A stretch of DNA of 64,000 nucleotides from SAR86 cluster bacterium (GTDB lineage: Bacteria > Pseudomonadota > Gammaproteobacteria > Magnimaribacterales > D2472), in NCBI GenBank assembly GCA_023703615.1, contig CP097971.1, positions 662,315 to 726,314 of the forward strand. The letters are read 5' to 3'. Shown here piece after piece: positions 1-9,252 of this stretch; position 1 is the stretch's first letter; the number at the start of each line of letters is the position of its first letter. The notes beneath the pieces were generated by a model. That model was not told the origin of the DNA. It saw nothing but the letters and a program-made list of their open reading frames with translations, and made no database searches. The position numbers and the translations under genes were made by a program.

Positions 1-1292
1 GAACAAAAACAATTCCAAAATGTCTTAAAATCTTTGGCCCTGGAAATAAATATGTTACAGAAGCTAAGAAAATTATATCTAATATCACATCTATTGATAT
101 GCCAGCTGGTCCAAGTGAAGTTTATGTTGTTTCGGATGATCAAAAAAAGTCTAAATTTATTGCAGCTGACTTATTATCACAGTTAGAGCATGGAACAGAT
201 GCACATGCAGTAGTGGTTTCAAAAAATAAAAAACTTTTAGACATAATAAAAAAAGAATTAGAAATTCAGTTAGATAATCTGAAACGAAAAGATATATTAA
301 AACTTAGTACAAAAAATACTTATTTTGTTAAAGCTTCATCGGACAAACAACTTATTAACTTTATCAATGAAAATGCTCCAGAACATTTGATACTAATGGA
401 TGACAACTTTTTAATTAATACGCCAAAAATTATAAATGCCGGATCAGTTTTTTGTGGTAGTTTTTCTCCTGAATCATTTGGAGATTATGCTTCTGGATCA
501 AATCATACACTTCCAACATCTGGTAATGCAAAAACTTATTCAGGGCTCTCTGTAAAAGATTTTGGTAAAACCATAACATTTCAATATGCATCACCGGAAG
601 GTTTTTTAAATCTAGCTCCAACTGTTGAGAAAATGGCTGAAGCAGAAAAATTAGATGCTCATAAAAATGCTGTTTCAATTCGTGAGAATTTGGCTTTAAA
701 AGAAGTTGAATCATTGAATCGAATTGCTTTCATTAATAGAAATACAAATGAAACAAATGTTTTACTTAATTTAAACCTTGATGGAACAGGTAATTATAAT
801 ATCAACACAGGATTAAATTACTTTGATCATATGCTCGAACAATTTTCAAAGCATGGAAAATTTGATATTTCGTTAAATTGTGATGGCGACACATACATTG
901 ATGAACACCATACAATTGAGGATGTTGCAATAACATTAGGAGAAGGTTTTAAACAAGCTATTGGGGATAGGCTTAATTTAGAAAGATACGCTTCTAGTGA
1001 AGATTTAGTAATGGACGAAACAAGGGCTCAAGTAAGTATTGATTTAACATCCAGATCATATCTTAAAATGAAAACTCCTCAATTAAGAGAGTTTGTTGGA
1101 GACTTTCCAACAGAGATGTTTAAACATTTTTTTATAAGTTTCGTAAACACTCTAGGTTTCACTTGTCACATAAATGTAAGTGGTAAAAATAGCCATCATA
1201 TTGTTGAAGCAACCTTTAAAAGTTTTACTAGGGCATTAAATACAGCACTTAAAGTTACAAACGAGTCATCCTCTACAAAAGGACTCTTATGA
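1..1292 (+). CDS. hisD-hisB: Histidinol dehydrogenase-imidazoleglycerol-phosphate dehydratase fusion (5' truncated)
   Basis: Bifunctional histidine-synthesis enzyme cut by the window edge. HisD makes the two NAD-dependent oxidations of L-histidinol to histidine; HisB dehydrates imidazoleglycerol phosphate. The frame is open from base 3 and already encodes the HisD motif KIFGPGNKYV, so the ATG at 99 is internal. Counting from that ATG, HisD signatures are SQLEHG (27-32), NAPEHL (92-97, catalytic Glu-His) and DYASGSNHTLPT (129-140). HisD ends near residue 196. IGPD starts near 206 with RNTNET, DHMLEQ, the metal motif DEHHTIED (268-275) and a second SHHIVEATFK. There is no stop or ribosome site between the two, and hisC, which often separates them, is absent here. 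It overlaps hisH by 4 bp, as expected for translational coupling. Confidence 0.93.
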   Translation, partial: TKTIPKCLKIFGPGNKYVTEAKKIISNITSIDMPAGPSEVYVVSDDQKKSKFIAADLLSQLEHGTDAHAVVVSKNKKLLDIIKKELEIQLDNLKRKDILKLSTKNTYFVKASSDKQLINFINENAPEHLILMDDNFLINTPKIINAGSVFCGSFSPESFGDYASGSNHTLPTSGNAKTYSGLSVKDFGKTITFQYASPEGFLNLAPTVEKMAEAEKLDAHKNAVSIRENLALKEVESLNRIAFINRNTNETNVLLNLNLDGTGNYNINTGLNYFDHMLEQFSKHGKFDISLNCDGDTYIDEHHTIEDVAITLGEGFKQAIGDRLNLERYASSEDLVMDETRAQVSIDLTSRSYLKMKTPQLREFVGDFPTEMFKHFFISFVNTLGFTCHINVSGKNSHHIVEATFKSFTRALNTALKVTNESSSTKGLL

Positions 1293-1858
1293 TAGGAATT
1301 ATTGACTGTGGAGGAGCAAATTTAAATTCAATTAAGTATTCCCTTGAAAGAATAGGAAAAAAAAGTTTTGTTTCAAATATAAAGTCTGAACTTTCAAATG
1401 CTGACTCGTTGATATTACCTGGCGTGGGTTCTGCAGGAATAATAATGAAATCATTAAGAAAAAATAAATTAATTGATTTTATTTCAAATACTAATAAACC
1501 AACTCTTGGAATATGCATAGGTATGCAAATTTTATTTGAATATTCTGATGAAGATAAAACTGAATGCCTGGGTATTTTCAAGGGAAAAATAAAAAAATTT
1601 AAAAACAATAAAATGCCTGTTCCTCAAATGGGTTGGAATAAAGTTAAATGTATTGAAGAATACAAATATCTAAATAATTATTATTATTTTGCAAATAGTT
1701 ATTACTCGGATAGCACAAAAAACATAATAGGTGTTTCAAATTATGGTGATGACTTTTCTTCTATAATAATTAAGGACAATTTTGTAGGATGTCAATTTCA
1801 TCCTGAAAAATCTTCAAGTGCTGGCGAGAGGTTTCTTGAAGAGTTTCTAGATTTATAA
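1289..1858 (+). CDS. hisH: Imidazole glycerol phosphate synthase, glutamine amidotransferase subunit
   Basis: Class I glutamine amidotransferase that supplies ammonia to HisF in the fifth step of histidine synthesis. The nucleophile Cys76 lies in GICIGMQ and the His171/Glu173 pair in FHPEKS, giving a full triad. At 189 residues it is slightly short for the family (about 200). The ATG overlaps the stop of the upstream fusion gene (ATGA), and the TAA overlaps the hisA ATG by one base, so hisD-hisB, hisH and hisA are translationally coupled. HisF is encoded two genes downstream, so both synthase subunits come from the same transcript. Confidence 0.95.
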   Translation: MIGIIDCGGANLNSIKYSLERIGKKSFVSNIKSELSNADSLILPGVGSAGIIMKSLRKNKLIDFISNTNKPTLGICIGMQILFEYSDEDKTECLGIFKGKIKKFKNNKMPVPQMGWNKVKCIEEYKYLNNYYYFANSYYSDSTKNIIGVSNYGDDFSSIIIKDNFVGCQFHPEKSSSAGERFLEEFLDL

Positions 1859-2577
1859 TGAAGATAATTCCAGCAATTGATTTATTAGACGGCCAATGCG
1901 TAAGATTATTGCAAGGCGATTATAAAAAAGTAACATCTTATAATATCTCTCCAATTAACCAAGCTAACTACTTTTTTAAAGAAGGTTTTAGATATTTACA
2001 TATCGTTGATCTTGATTCTGCAAAAAATGCAGATAATAAAAATCTAAATATTATTAAGTCAATAAACAAGATTAAAAACTTAAAAATACAAGTTGGTGGC
2101 GGAATTAGAGACATTCAAAAGGTAAAAGACCTTTTAAATATTGGTATTGATCGTTTGATTGTAGGAACTGAAGCAATAAAAAATAAAAATTTTCTTAACG
2201 CTCTTAAAAATGAAGTTGACGTAAAAAAAATAGTGTTTGGGTTAGATTTTAAAATTATTGAAAATGAAGCTGTTTTATATACAAATGGTTGGTTAGAAAA
2301 GTCTAGATATAAGCTTTTTGATTTTATTGAAAAAAATAGCTGGATATTCAACATACTTGCTACTGACATATCATCTGATGGGATGTTGAGTGGCCCAAAT
2401 ATAAAAATTTATGAAAAAATTTTAAATAAATCAAGTTCAAATGTTATAGCATCAGGAGGAATATCTGCAGTTTCTGATATTAATAATCTTAAAAAAATTG
2501 GTATTCAAGAATGTGTAGTCGGTAAAGCAATATATGAAAATATCATCCCTATTGAGGATATTAGAAATGCTTACTAA
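1858..2577 (+). CDS. hisA: ProFAR isomerase
   Basis: 1-(5-phosphoribosyl)-5-[(5-phosphoribosylamino)methylideneamino]imidazole-4-carboxamide isomerase, the fourth step of histidine synthesis. It is a 239-residue TIM barrel of normal length. It starts [17 protein letters not shown], where Asp8 is the expected catalytic acid, and carries the phosphate loops QVGGGIR and ASGGIS with the second catalytic Asp in TDISSDG. The start codon overlaps the hisH stop (TAATG) and the 3' end overlaps hisF by 11 bp. Confidence 0.95.
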   Translation: MKIIPAIDLLDGQCVRLLQGDYKKVTSYNISPINQANYFFKEGFRYLHIVDLDSAKNADNKNLNIIKSINKIKNLKIQVGGGIRDIQKVKDLLNIGIDRLIVGTEAIKNKNFLNALKNEVDVKKIVFGLDFKIIENEAVLYTNGWLEKSRYKLFDFIEKNSWIFNILATDISSDGMLSGPNIKIYEKILNKSSSNVIASGGISAVSDINNLKKIGIQECVVGKAIYENIIPIEDIRNAY

Positions 2578-3334
2578 AAGAATCATTCCATGTTTAGATG
2601 TCAAAGATGAGAAAGTTGTTAAAGGTATTAAATTTAAAAATCATGAGATTGTTGGGTCAATAGAAACATTAGCAGAAAAGTATTGTAATGAGGGAGCTGA
2701 TGAATTGGTTTTCTATGACATTGGTGCAAGCACAATAAACAAGACAGTATCAAAAAAATGGGTTAAAAAAATAGCTAAGCTTATCAATATACCTTTTTGT
2801 GTGGCAGGTGGTATAAAAAGCGTTAATGATGCTCGTAATATTCTTAACAACGGAGCTGATAAAATTTCTATCAATACTCCTGCTATCGAAAATCCTTTAT
2901 TAATAACAGAATTAGCAAATGAATTTGGGGCACAATGTGTAGTTATTGGTATTGATTCATTAAAAATTAATAACGATTACTATGTTTTTTCAAAAACCGG
3001 TGATCAAAAAACAATAACAAATACAAAACTAAAGACTACTGATTGGCTCAAAAAGGTACAAAATTTGGGTGCAGGTGAGATTGTCTTAAATTGTATGGAT
3101 AAAGATGGGGTTAGAGATGGTTATGATATTGAACAACTAAATATACTTTCAGAAAATGCAAGAGTTCCATTAATTGCATCAGGAGGTGCTGGAAATTACG
3201 AACACTTTAAAGATGTCTTAAAAAAAACAAACGTAAGCGGAGCTCTTGCTGCAAGCGTATTTCATAAAAATGTAATGACGGTTACCAATTTAAAAAGATA
3301 TTTAAATGATAAATCTATTAACGTGAGGCTATAA
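2567..3334 (+). CDS. hisF: Imidazole glycerol phosphate synthase, cyclase subunit
   Basis: HisF cyclase, partner of HisH, making imidazole glycerol phosphate and AICAR. The start is set at the ATG giving [20 protein letters not shown], the family N-terminus. An ATG 33 bp upstream adds residues with no counterpart in the family. The resulting 255 residues match the usual length. Catalytic Asp11 lies in CLDV and the second Asp in [13 protein letters not shown]; phosphate-binding loops are VAGGIKS and ASGGAG. The start codon lies inside hisA (11-bp overlap). Confidence 0.95.
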   Translation: MLTKRIIPCLDVKDEKVVKGIKFKNHEIVGSIETLAEKYCNEGADELVFYDIGASTINKTVSKKWVKKIAKLINIPFCVAGGIKSVNDARNILNNGADKISINTPAIENPLLITELANEFGAQCVVIGIDSLKINNDYYVFSKTGDQKTITNTKLKTTDWLKKVQNLGAGEIVLNCMDKDGVRDGYDIEQLNILSENARVPLIASGGAGNYEHFKDVLKKTNVSGALAASVFHKNVMTVTNLKRYLNDKSINVRL

Positions 3335-3335
3335 A

Positions 3336-3935
3336 ATGAATACAAACGAGATTAAATGGGATAAACAAAATCTAATACCAGCAATAATTCAAAATACACA
3401 TACTCTAAATATACTTATGTTAGGTTATATGAGTGAAGAATCAATTAAACAATCATTAAAAACAAACGAAGTAACATTCTTCAGTAGATCAAAGCAAAGA
3501 TTATGGGTAAAAGGAGAAACCTCAGGAAATAAATTAATAATTGATAATATAGAATTAGATTGTGATAAAGACGCATTGCTTATTAAAGCAACTCCCAAAG
3601 GTCCAACATGTCATCTTGGAACAGAATCATGCTTTAGAGTTAAGGATAATCTAAATATAAATATTTTTGAAAAATTAGAATCAATAATTGAAGATAGAAA
3701 AAACTCTCAATTAAATAATTCATATGTTGCATCTTTGTTTACTAAAGGTATTAAAGAAATAGCAAAAAAAGTTACAGAGGAAGCTGGTGAAACATCAATA
3801 TCGGCTGTATCAAATGATGGAAGAGTGATTGATGAATCAGCTGATCTAGTGTTCCATTTATTGGTACTCTTAAATGCATCAGGATTTAAAATGAGAGATG
3901 TGATGAATGAGTTAATAAAAAGAAGTTCTAATTAG
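3336..3935 (+). CDS. hisI: Bifunctional phosphoribosyl-AMP cyclohydrolase / phosphoribosyl-ATP pyrophosphatase
   Basis: HisIE fusion for steps two and three of histidine synthesis. The N-terminal half (about 1-110) is the PRA-CH domain, with MLGYMSEES, TFFSRSKQRLWVKG, and the metal/zinc residues in LDCDKDALL and GPTCHLGTESCF all kept. The C-terminal half is the PRA-PH domain, with KKVTEEAGET and ESADLVFHLLVLL. The gene begins one base after the hisF stop. It ends the operon and overlaps the convergent GH16 gene by 8 bp, so no separate terminator is seen. hisG, hisC and a histidinol-phosphatase gene are not in the window. Confidence 0.95.
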   Translation: MNTNEIKWDKQNLIPAIIQNTHTLNILMLGYMSEESIKQSLKTNEVTFFSRSKQRLWVKGETSGNKLIIDNIELDCDKDALLIKATPKGPTCHLGTESCFRVKDNLNINIFEKLESIIEDRKNSQLNNSYVASLFTKGIKEIAKKVTEEAGETSISAVSNDGRVIDESADLVFHLLVLLNASGFKMRDVMNELIKRSSN

Positions 3936-4914
3936 TAAGCGGAATATACTCAATCCAATCAATTAATAACCTCTTTTTATCTGGATTATCTGGGTAATTT
4001 GAGCATTGCGCGTCAATACAAAAATGATCACTTTCAAGCGCATAGTTATCAAAATGACCTCCAACAGCAACATTTAATATAAGATAAAATTGATTATTAA
4101 AAGGATAGCTATATTGATTTAGCGGAACTGAATACGGATTTATTGAAAAATAAGGTATTTCTTCTTGGTCTAGATACATATCAATTTTATTTTCTAACCA
4201 AACAAAAGTTATTGAATGAAAATAATTTTGAAAATCATTGTCTATTGATGAAGTTGTATTCTGAGCAATATATTTATTATTTGGCCATTCGTTACCAAAA
4301 TGAATTGCAGAACCGATAATATTTGACTCGGTTATGCGACCTCTGGCTTCCATTAAGTCTATTTCTCCTCCAGTTGGCCATGGTACATTTGAATTTGGCA
4401 TCATCCATATTGCAGGCCACATTCCAGTTCCTTCTGGTACTTTAAAACAAACAGTAATTTTTGAAGGGTGAGAAAAAATTTTCTTATCTTTTGTCATAAT
4501 TTTTGCTGATGTATATTGTTGAATAACATTATCAGAACCAGTATTTTCTTCAAAAATAGGTTGTATCTTTAAATAACCATTTTCTATGAATAAATTTTCT
4601 GAATCATTTTCAGTATAGTTTTGTGCTTCGTTGTTTCCGTTGCACCCTCCTCCGTTATCATTACAACCCTCATCATAAGACCAATTTGCTATATCAAGAG
4701 TGCTATCAAAATTTTCATGCCAACTACCATAACTTTCGTTTGATCTACTTACACAATTATCTTTAGATGTTGACATGGGAGGAGTGTAACTATATGAATT
4801 TGATAAATTTATTATTTCATTAGCAGTCAAAATAACTTCTGTTTTATTATTACTACCACTGCATGTAAATACAAATATAAATGTAAATAAATAAGCGAAA
4901 CACTTTGGCATCAT
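3928..4914 (-). CDS. Secreted GH16 family beta-glucanase (laminarinase-like) lipoprotein
   Basis: Predicted extracytoplasmic glycoside hydrolase of family 16, probably cutting beta-1,3-glucans such as laminarin. The N-terminus is a lipoprotein signal with hydrophobic YLFTFIFVF and a lipobox Cys at 18. A poorly conserved spacer follows, then the catalytic domain (about 65-325). The family signature GGEIDLME gives nucleophile Glu184, Asp186 and acid/base Glu189. NNEAQNYT and the aromatic PAIWMMP stretch resemble laminarinases. Six or more cysteines outside the signal suggest disulfides. Start may be either of two adjacent ATGs. Specificity within GH16 is inferred. It lies tail to tail with hisIE. 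Confidence 0.88.
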   Translation of the reverse strand: MMPKCFAYLFTFIFVFTCSGSNNKTEVILTANEIINLSNSYSYTPPMSTSKDNCVSRSNESYGSWHENFDSTLDIANWSYDEGCNDNGGGCNGNNEAQNYTENDSENLFIENGYLKIQPIFEENTGSDNVIQQYTSAKIMTKDKKIFSHPSKITVCFKVPEGTGMWPAIWMMPNSNVPWPTGGEIDLMEARGRITESNIIGSAIHFGNEWPNNKYIAQNTTSSIDNDFQNYFHSITFVWLENKIDMYLDQEEIPYFSINPYSVPLNQYSYPFNNQFYLILNVAVGGHFDNYALESDHFCIDAQCSNYPDNPDKKRLLIDWIEYIPLTN

Positions 4915-4931
4915 AATGTTTTACTTGATAG

Positions 4932-6611
4932 CTACTTTAAAAATGAATCAGATAAATTTTTCATTTCTTTTCTAAGAACAAATAAAGCAATCAGATTAGG
5001 TATTGATACAAGTGCAACCACTACATAAGCTATATTCCATACAACAGTTGTATCAATTACAGCAGCTAGTACAAAACATATTACATAAAAATTTCGATAC
5101 CAGAAAACACCTTTTTCTCCAAAAATATACGCAGTTGATCTATCTCCGTAATAACACCATGTAATGGCAGTTGAAAAAGCGAAAAGTAATAAGGCAATTG
5201 CAACTAATTTTCCACCAAATTGGCCAAGAATACCTTGCGAAAATGCCTTAGCCGTTAATTCAGCAGAACTTACTAAAGATTTACCTTTAAAAATTAAAGA
5301 CTCAACAATTTTCCCATTAATTACATTTATATTTCCTGTATAAAGATTGTTAGGTTTATCATTATCATTATTTTTTGTTGTAACAATGATACTCTCCGCA
5401 ATGGACCTCGCATTTATAACAGTGATATTAGAAGATATTAATCTACCATCGACTATTGATATTGAACCTGAAAATTCGTTTACTTCAGAATTCATAGATT
5501 GAACATATTTTGTTAATTCAACAATATGATCTGGATAAACATAACTTCCATCAGGATTTTTTTGATCACTATAGACTCCCTCAAGTATCACCATATCGGT
5601 ATTAGAAAATGTAGTTTCGAATTTTTGAGTCCAAACACCACTTGATAGAATAACAAGAGCTGTAACGCTACAAACAACTATTGTGTCAATAAATGGTTCT
5701 AAAATTGAAACAACACCTTGATCAATTGATTTATTTTTTGATGATGCATGAGCGATAGGTGAAGATCCTTGTCCAGCCTCATTTGAATATAGGCCTCTTG
5801 CTACACCATACTTTAGACTCATAGCAAAGCTTGCTCCTAAGAAACCACCAACCGCAGCAGAGCCAGTAAATACTTGAGCAAATATAGCATTGAATGACGG
5901 AATAATATTTTGGTAATTTTCTATCAAGATAATCACAGCGCCACCTAAATAAATTAACCCCATTATTGGAATAATTTTGCTAGCAACAGACGCTATTCTT
6001 TTAATTCCACCAATAATAATTATCCAAAGCAAAGCTCCTAAAAATAAGCCAGTAAATAATTTAGGTACAGAAAATTCACTATCCATAACAAGAGCAATAT
6101 TATTTATTTGGGGCATATTCCCTGATCCAATTGCAGTTATCATCATTAAGAATGCAAACAAAATAGCTACCCATTTCATTTTGAGTCCTTGTTCAATATA
6201 GTACATAGGCCCACCAGATATTGAACCATCATTTAATTTTGTTCTATATTTATGCCCTAAGGTTACTTCAACGTACTTAGTTGTCATTCCAAAAATTGCA
6301 GTAATCCACATCCAAAATATTGCAGCTGGACCTCCGGTCCAAATTGCTAATGCCACGCCACCAATATTTCCAGTACCTATTGCTCCTGACATTGCTGTCG
6401 TAAGTGCCTGAAATCCACTTGTTTCACCGTCAGAGTCAGTATTTCTATTTTTACCTGAAACAATTTTAATTGCACTTTTAAAATATCTAAACTGAGGAAA
6501 ACGAAGATATATAGTAAAAAAAATACCTGTGCCTATCAATAAAGCAGGAAACCACCAAGAACCACTAAGATTAGAATCAAGTAGTATTAAAAAATCATTA
6601 AATTGATTCAC
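4932..6611 (-). CDS. AGCS-family sodium:alanine/glycine symporter with large internal insert
   Basis: Inner-membrane Na+-coupled amino-acid carrier. Family motifs include AMSGAIGTGNIGGVALA, GGPMYYIEQGL, YSNEAGQGSSPIAH and FAFSTAITWCYYGDRS. The start chosen is the GTG at 6611. It has GGAGA about seven bases upstream and begins two bases after the grxC stop. A TTG at 6632 would follow a stop directly, inside grxC. The protein is 559 residues, about 100 longer than typical AGCS members. The extra sequence (about residues 329-448) lies in a loop between the DTIVVC membrane segment and the segment before FAFSTAITW. It is polar and contains two similar GxIxVxxGxI units. Substrate is not assignable. 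Confidence 0.88.
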   Translation of the reverse strand: MNQFNDFLILLDSNLSGSWWFPALLIGTGIFFTIYLRFPQFRYFKSAIKIVSGKNRNTDSDGETSGFQALTTAMSGAIGTGNIGGVALAIWTGGPAAIFWMWITAIFGMTTKYVEVTLGHKYRTKLNDGSISGGPMYYIEQGLKMKWVAILFAFLMMITAIGSGNMPQINNIALVMDSEFSVPKLFTGLFLGALLWIIIIGGIKRIASVASKIIPIMGLIYLGGAVIILIENYQNIIPSFNAIFAQVFTGSAAVGGFLGASFAMSLKYGVARGLYSNEAGQGSSPIAHASSKNKSIDQGVVSILEPFIDTIVVCSVTALVILSSGVWTQKFETTFSNTDMVILEGVYSDQKNPDGSYVYPDHIVELTKYVQSMNSEVNEFSGSISIVDGRLISSNITVINARSIAESIIVTTKNNDNDKPNNLYTGNINVINGKIVESLIFKGKSLVSSAELTAKAFSQGILGQFGGKLVAIALLLFAFSTAITWCYYGDRSTAYIFGEKGVFWYRNFYVICFVLAAVIDTTVVWNIAYVVVALVSIPNLIALFVLRKEMKNLSDSFLK

Positions 6612-6612
6612 T

Positions 6613-6843
6613 TTAATCTCCGTATTTTTCAATTAAATCGGTATAGCCACCTACAAGGTTATTCTCTATAAAAATTTGTGGCATAGTTCTGGCAGCAGGA
6701 TTTCTTTTCATTAATTCGTCAAAAATATTTTGATCGTCAGTATTATAAAGCTCATAATCGACGTTTTTTAAATCAAAATATCTTTTTGCCATTTCACAAT
6801 AATAACAATTAGACTTTGAATAAATTTCAACTTTTTTAAACAT
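6613..6843 (-). CDS. grxC: Glutaredoxin (dithiol, GrxC type)
   Basis: Small thiol-disulfide oxidoreductase of 76 residues using glutathione. The active site is CYYC near the N-terminus (SKSNCYYCEMAK); classical GrxC has CPYC, so a Tyr replaces Pro. The TVP-like cis-proline loop is TMPQIFIE, and the GSH site is VGGYTDL. It is the first gene of a short leftward unit with the AGCS symporter. A second, monothiol glutaredoxin is fused to PdxJ elsewhere in the window. Confidence 0.9.
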   Translation of the reverse strand: MFKKVEIYSKSNCYYCEMAKRYFDLKNVDYELYNTDDQNIFDELMKRNPAARTMPQIFIENNLVGGYTDLIEKYGD

Positions 6844-6927
6844 AAGCTAGTAGATTTGAATTAATAAAATACCTATTGATTTAACTTATAATAGATTCTA
6901 CATTAATCAATATACTAATAAACAAAA

Positions 6928-7695
6928 ATGTCATTATTTAGTTTAAAAAATAAATCTGTTCTAATTACAGGCTCATCAAGAGGAATTGGTAAATCTATAG
7001 CCACACAATGTGCAATCCATGGAGCTAAAGTTATTATTTCAAGTAGAAAAAAAGATATGTGTGAGAAAACTGCAGAAGAGATAAATTCTCTAGTTGGTTC
7101 AGACAAAGCATATCCGATTGCTGCTAGCATAAGCGAGCCAGAACAACTTAATTATCTTGTTGATAAGACTAAGGAAAAATTAAAAAAAATTGATGTATTG
7201 ATATGTAATGCTGCTACAAACCCTTTTATGGGATCAATGCTTGATATGCCTATAGATAAATTTGATAAAGTAATGAACAACAATATTAAATCTAATCAAA
7301 TTCTATGCAATTTAGTTTTACCAGAGATGGTAAAAAGAGAAGATGGATCCATTATTATCATTTCAAGTATTGCTGCAATTAAAGGAAGTTCTATTTTAGG
7401 CGCGTATAACATAAGTAAGGCAGCAGATGTGATGATAGTAAAAAATATTGCAGCTGAGTTTGGTAACAAAAATATTAGAGCTAATTCAATAGCTCCAGGC
7501 CTTATCAAAACAGATTTTGCAAAAGCATTGTGGGAAAATCCTGATATTTTAAAATCAGTATTAGGTAACACTCCTATGCAAAGAATTGGAGAACCAGATG
7601 AGATTGCAGGTGTAGCAGTTATGCTGGCATCAAAAGCTGGTGAGTATATTAATGGACAAACAATCGTTGTTGACGGCGGTACTACAATTGTTTAA
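6928..7695 (+). CDS. Short-chain dehydrogenase/reductase
   Basis: NAD(P)-dependent oxidoreductase of the classical SDR family, 255 residues. The cofactor motif is TGSSRGIGKS (about 14-23), NAA marks the structural motif, and the catalytic Ser-Tyr-Lys is in ISSIAAIKG and YNISK. The C-terminal GEYINGQTIVVDGG is usual for this class. The RK residues after the second strand (SSRKKD) suggest NADP. Substrate unknown. It is distinct from FabG, which is encoded at 10571-11287. It overlaps the convergent holB by 14 bp. Confidence 0.9.
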   Translation: MSLFSLKNKSVLITGSSRGIGKSIATQCAIHGAKVIISSRKKDMCEKTAEEINSLVGSDKAYPIAASISEPEQLNYLVDKTKEKLKKIDVLICNAATNPFMGSMLDMPIDKFDKVMNNNIKSNQILCNLVLPEMVKREDGSIIIISSIAAIKGSSILGAYNISKAADVMIVKNIAAEFGNKNIRANSIAPGLIKTDFAKALWENPDILKSVLGNTPMQRIGEPDEIAGVAVMLASKAGEYINGQTIVVDGGTTIV

Positions 7696-8659
7696 ATGAG
7701 TAACCAATTTCACTATAAATATAATTTAGAGCATGAGCTTCATTGATAGATCCAACTTCATAAACATTATTTCTTAAATTATTAATTTCTTCGATAATAT
7801 TTGATAATTTAAGTGCGCTATAACTTAGTTTATTGAATATCTTATATTTTCCATTAAATGCTTGGTTGGTTGTCTTGGAATATAAGATTATTTTTAAAAA
7901 CTCTATAAGAAAATTAAGTTTATTAATGAAAGGCAAATCTAATTCAGATATTTGCTTTATTGCAATATTTAAATTGTAATTTTTAATTATAAAATTAATA
8001 GTAATTTCTACAAATTCTTTGAATACATCGTGATTACCACTTTCAATTGATTCAAGGATGGTAAATGGTGCATAAAAACTGGGGAAATCTACTGATGAAT
8101 AGTCGTTAACATTATTGTTATTTAGCCATTTATTAACAATATCATCACTAGGTGCTTGTATATTTATAACCTGTGAACGGCTATAAATTGTCTTATTTAA
8201 TGATCTTGATCTATTTGTTGTCATTATTATAAATGAGTTATTTGATGGTTCTTCTAGAGTTTTTAAAAGAGCATTTTGTGCTGATTGATTCATGCTCTCA
8301 GCATTTAATATTAACGCAACCTTATGATTTGAAAGTGATGGGGTTAAAGAAATAAATGAAATGATATCTTTTTTGCCTTTTTCTTCGTCCCAAGACCCTT
8401 CCCTTCTACTAATATCGTTGATGAGTATTTTTTCTTTATCTAAAACATAAAAATCAGGATGATTGTTTTTTTTAAATAAATTCAAAGTTACTTCACTTGA
8501 ATTTACATTTTTTGTATTTAGTAAGTCTAATGCAATTCTTTTTGATAAAAGTTTTTTTCCAACCCCCTTTTGACCATTAATAATTACGCTTTGTGGAAGT
8601 TTATTAATATTAATATTTTTATAGATTTTTTCTAACCAATCACAATTACTTATTTTCAT
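7682..8659 (-). CDS. holB: DNA polymerase III subunit delta' (clamp loader), zinc module lost
   Basis: Delta' subunit of the clamp loader, which helps load the beta clamp. A P-loop-like NGQKGVGKK lies at 28-36, QNALLKTLEEPSNN is the characteristic sensor region, and the Walker B-like strand is KVALILNAE. In E. coli HolB four cysteines between the P-loop and the HPDxY motif bind zinc. Here the equivalent stretch (about 48-66, ending NHPDF) has no cysteine at all. Length (325) is normal. Last gene of the tmk-holB end of the run; it overlaps tmk by 4 bp. Confidence 0.92.
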   Translation of the reverse strand: MKISNCDWLEKIYKNININKLPQSVIINGQKGVGKKLLSKRIALDLLNTKNVNSSEVTLNLFKKNNHPDFYVLDKEKILINDISRREGSWDEEKGKKDIISFISLTPSLSNHKVALILNAESMNQSAQNALLKTLEEPSNNSFIIMTTNRSRSLNKTIYSRSQVINIQAPSDDIVNKWLNNNNVNDYSSVDFPSFYAPFTILESIESGNHDVFKEFVEITINFIIKNYNLNIAIKQISELDLPFINKLNFLIEFLKIILYSKTTNQAFNGKYKIFNKLSYSALKLSNIIEEINNLRNNVYEVGSINEAHALNYIYSEIGYSFKQL

Positions 8660-9252
8660 GGCTTTAATTTAAGATAATTTAAAATAGTAATATGAATTTC
8701 ATTTATTGAATTTTCTGCATTAATAATTTTAATTCTATTATTAGATATTTTTGCTATGTCAATATATCCGTTTCGTACTTTCTCAAAAAATCTAAGTCCT
8801 GATGATTCAATTCTATCTTTTTTATCATTAGCTTTTCTAGCAAAACCTTTTTTTGGATCTATATCCAATAAAAAAGTGCAATCTGGTTCAGGGCATTTTA
8901 GCTCTTTTATAATTTTATTTATTAAATTAATAGAAATGCCTCTTCCATATCCTTGATACGCTAGAGATGCATCATAATATCTGTCTAAAAGAATGAAATC
9001 ACAATCAGCATTTTTTATTTTTTCTTCAATAAGTTGTGCTCTTGAAGCAAACATTAAAAATAACTCTGAAAAAACTGAAATAGAATCATCTAAATTCAAT
9101 AAAATATTTCTTATTTTTTCACCGGTATCTGTTGACCCTGGTTCTCTAAAAATTAAAACCTTAAACTTTTTTTTGACTAATAGGTCATAAAGCATATTTA
9201 TTTGAGTTGATTTACCAACGCCCTCGATGCCTTCAAAACTAATAATTTTCAT
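8656..9252 (-). CDS. tmk: Thymidylate kinase
   Basis: dTMP kinase, making dTDP for DNA synthesis; 198 residues. P-loop EGIEGVGKST (7-16) is followed by the DR(Y/F)-type motif FREPGSTDTG, and the active-site LLDRYYDASLAYQGYGRG is intact. It overlaps mltG and holB by 4 bp each (ATGA type), so the three are co-translated. A separate thymidine kinase gene (tdk) at 55713 provides salvage. Confidence 0.95.
   Translation of the reverse strand: MKIISFEGIEGVGKSTQINMLYDLLVKKKFKVLIFREPGSTDTGEKIRNILLNLDDSISVFSELFLMFASRAQLIEEKIKNADCDFILLDRYYDASLAYQGYGRGISINLINKIIKELKCPEPDCTFLLDIDPKKGFARKANDKKDRIESSGLRFFEKVRNGYIDIAKISNNRIKIINAENSINEIHITILNYLKLKP

Noticed and set aside
6613..6632. TTG at 6632 as start of the AGCS symporter
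   Set aside because: Directly preceded by an in-frame stop, lies inside grxC and lacks a ribosome site, whereas GTG 6611 has GGAGA.
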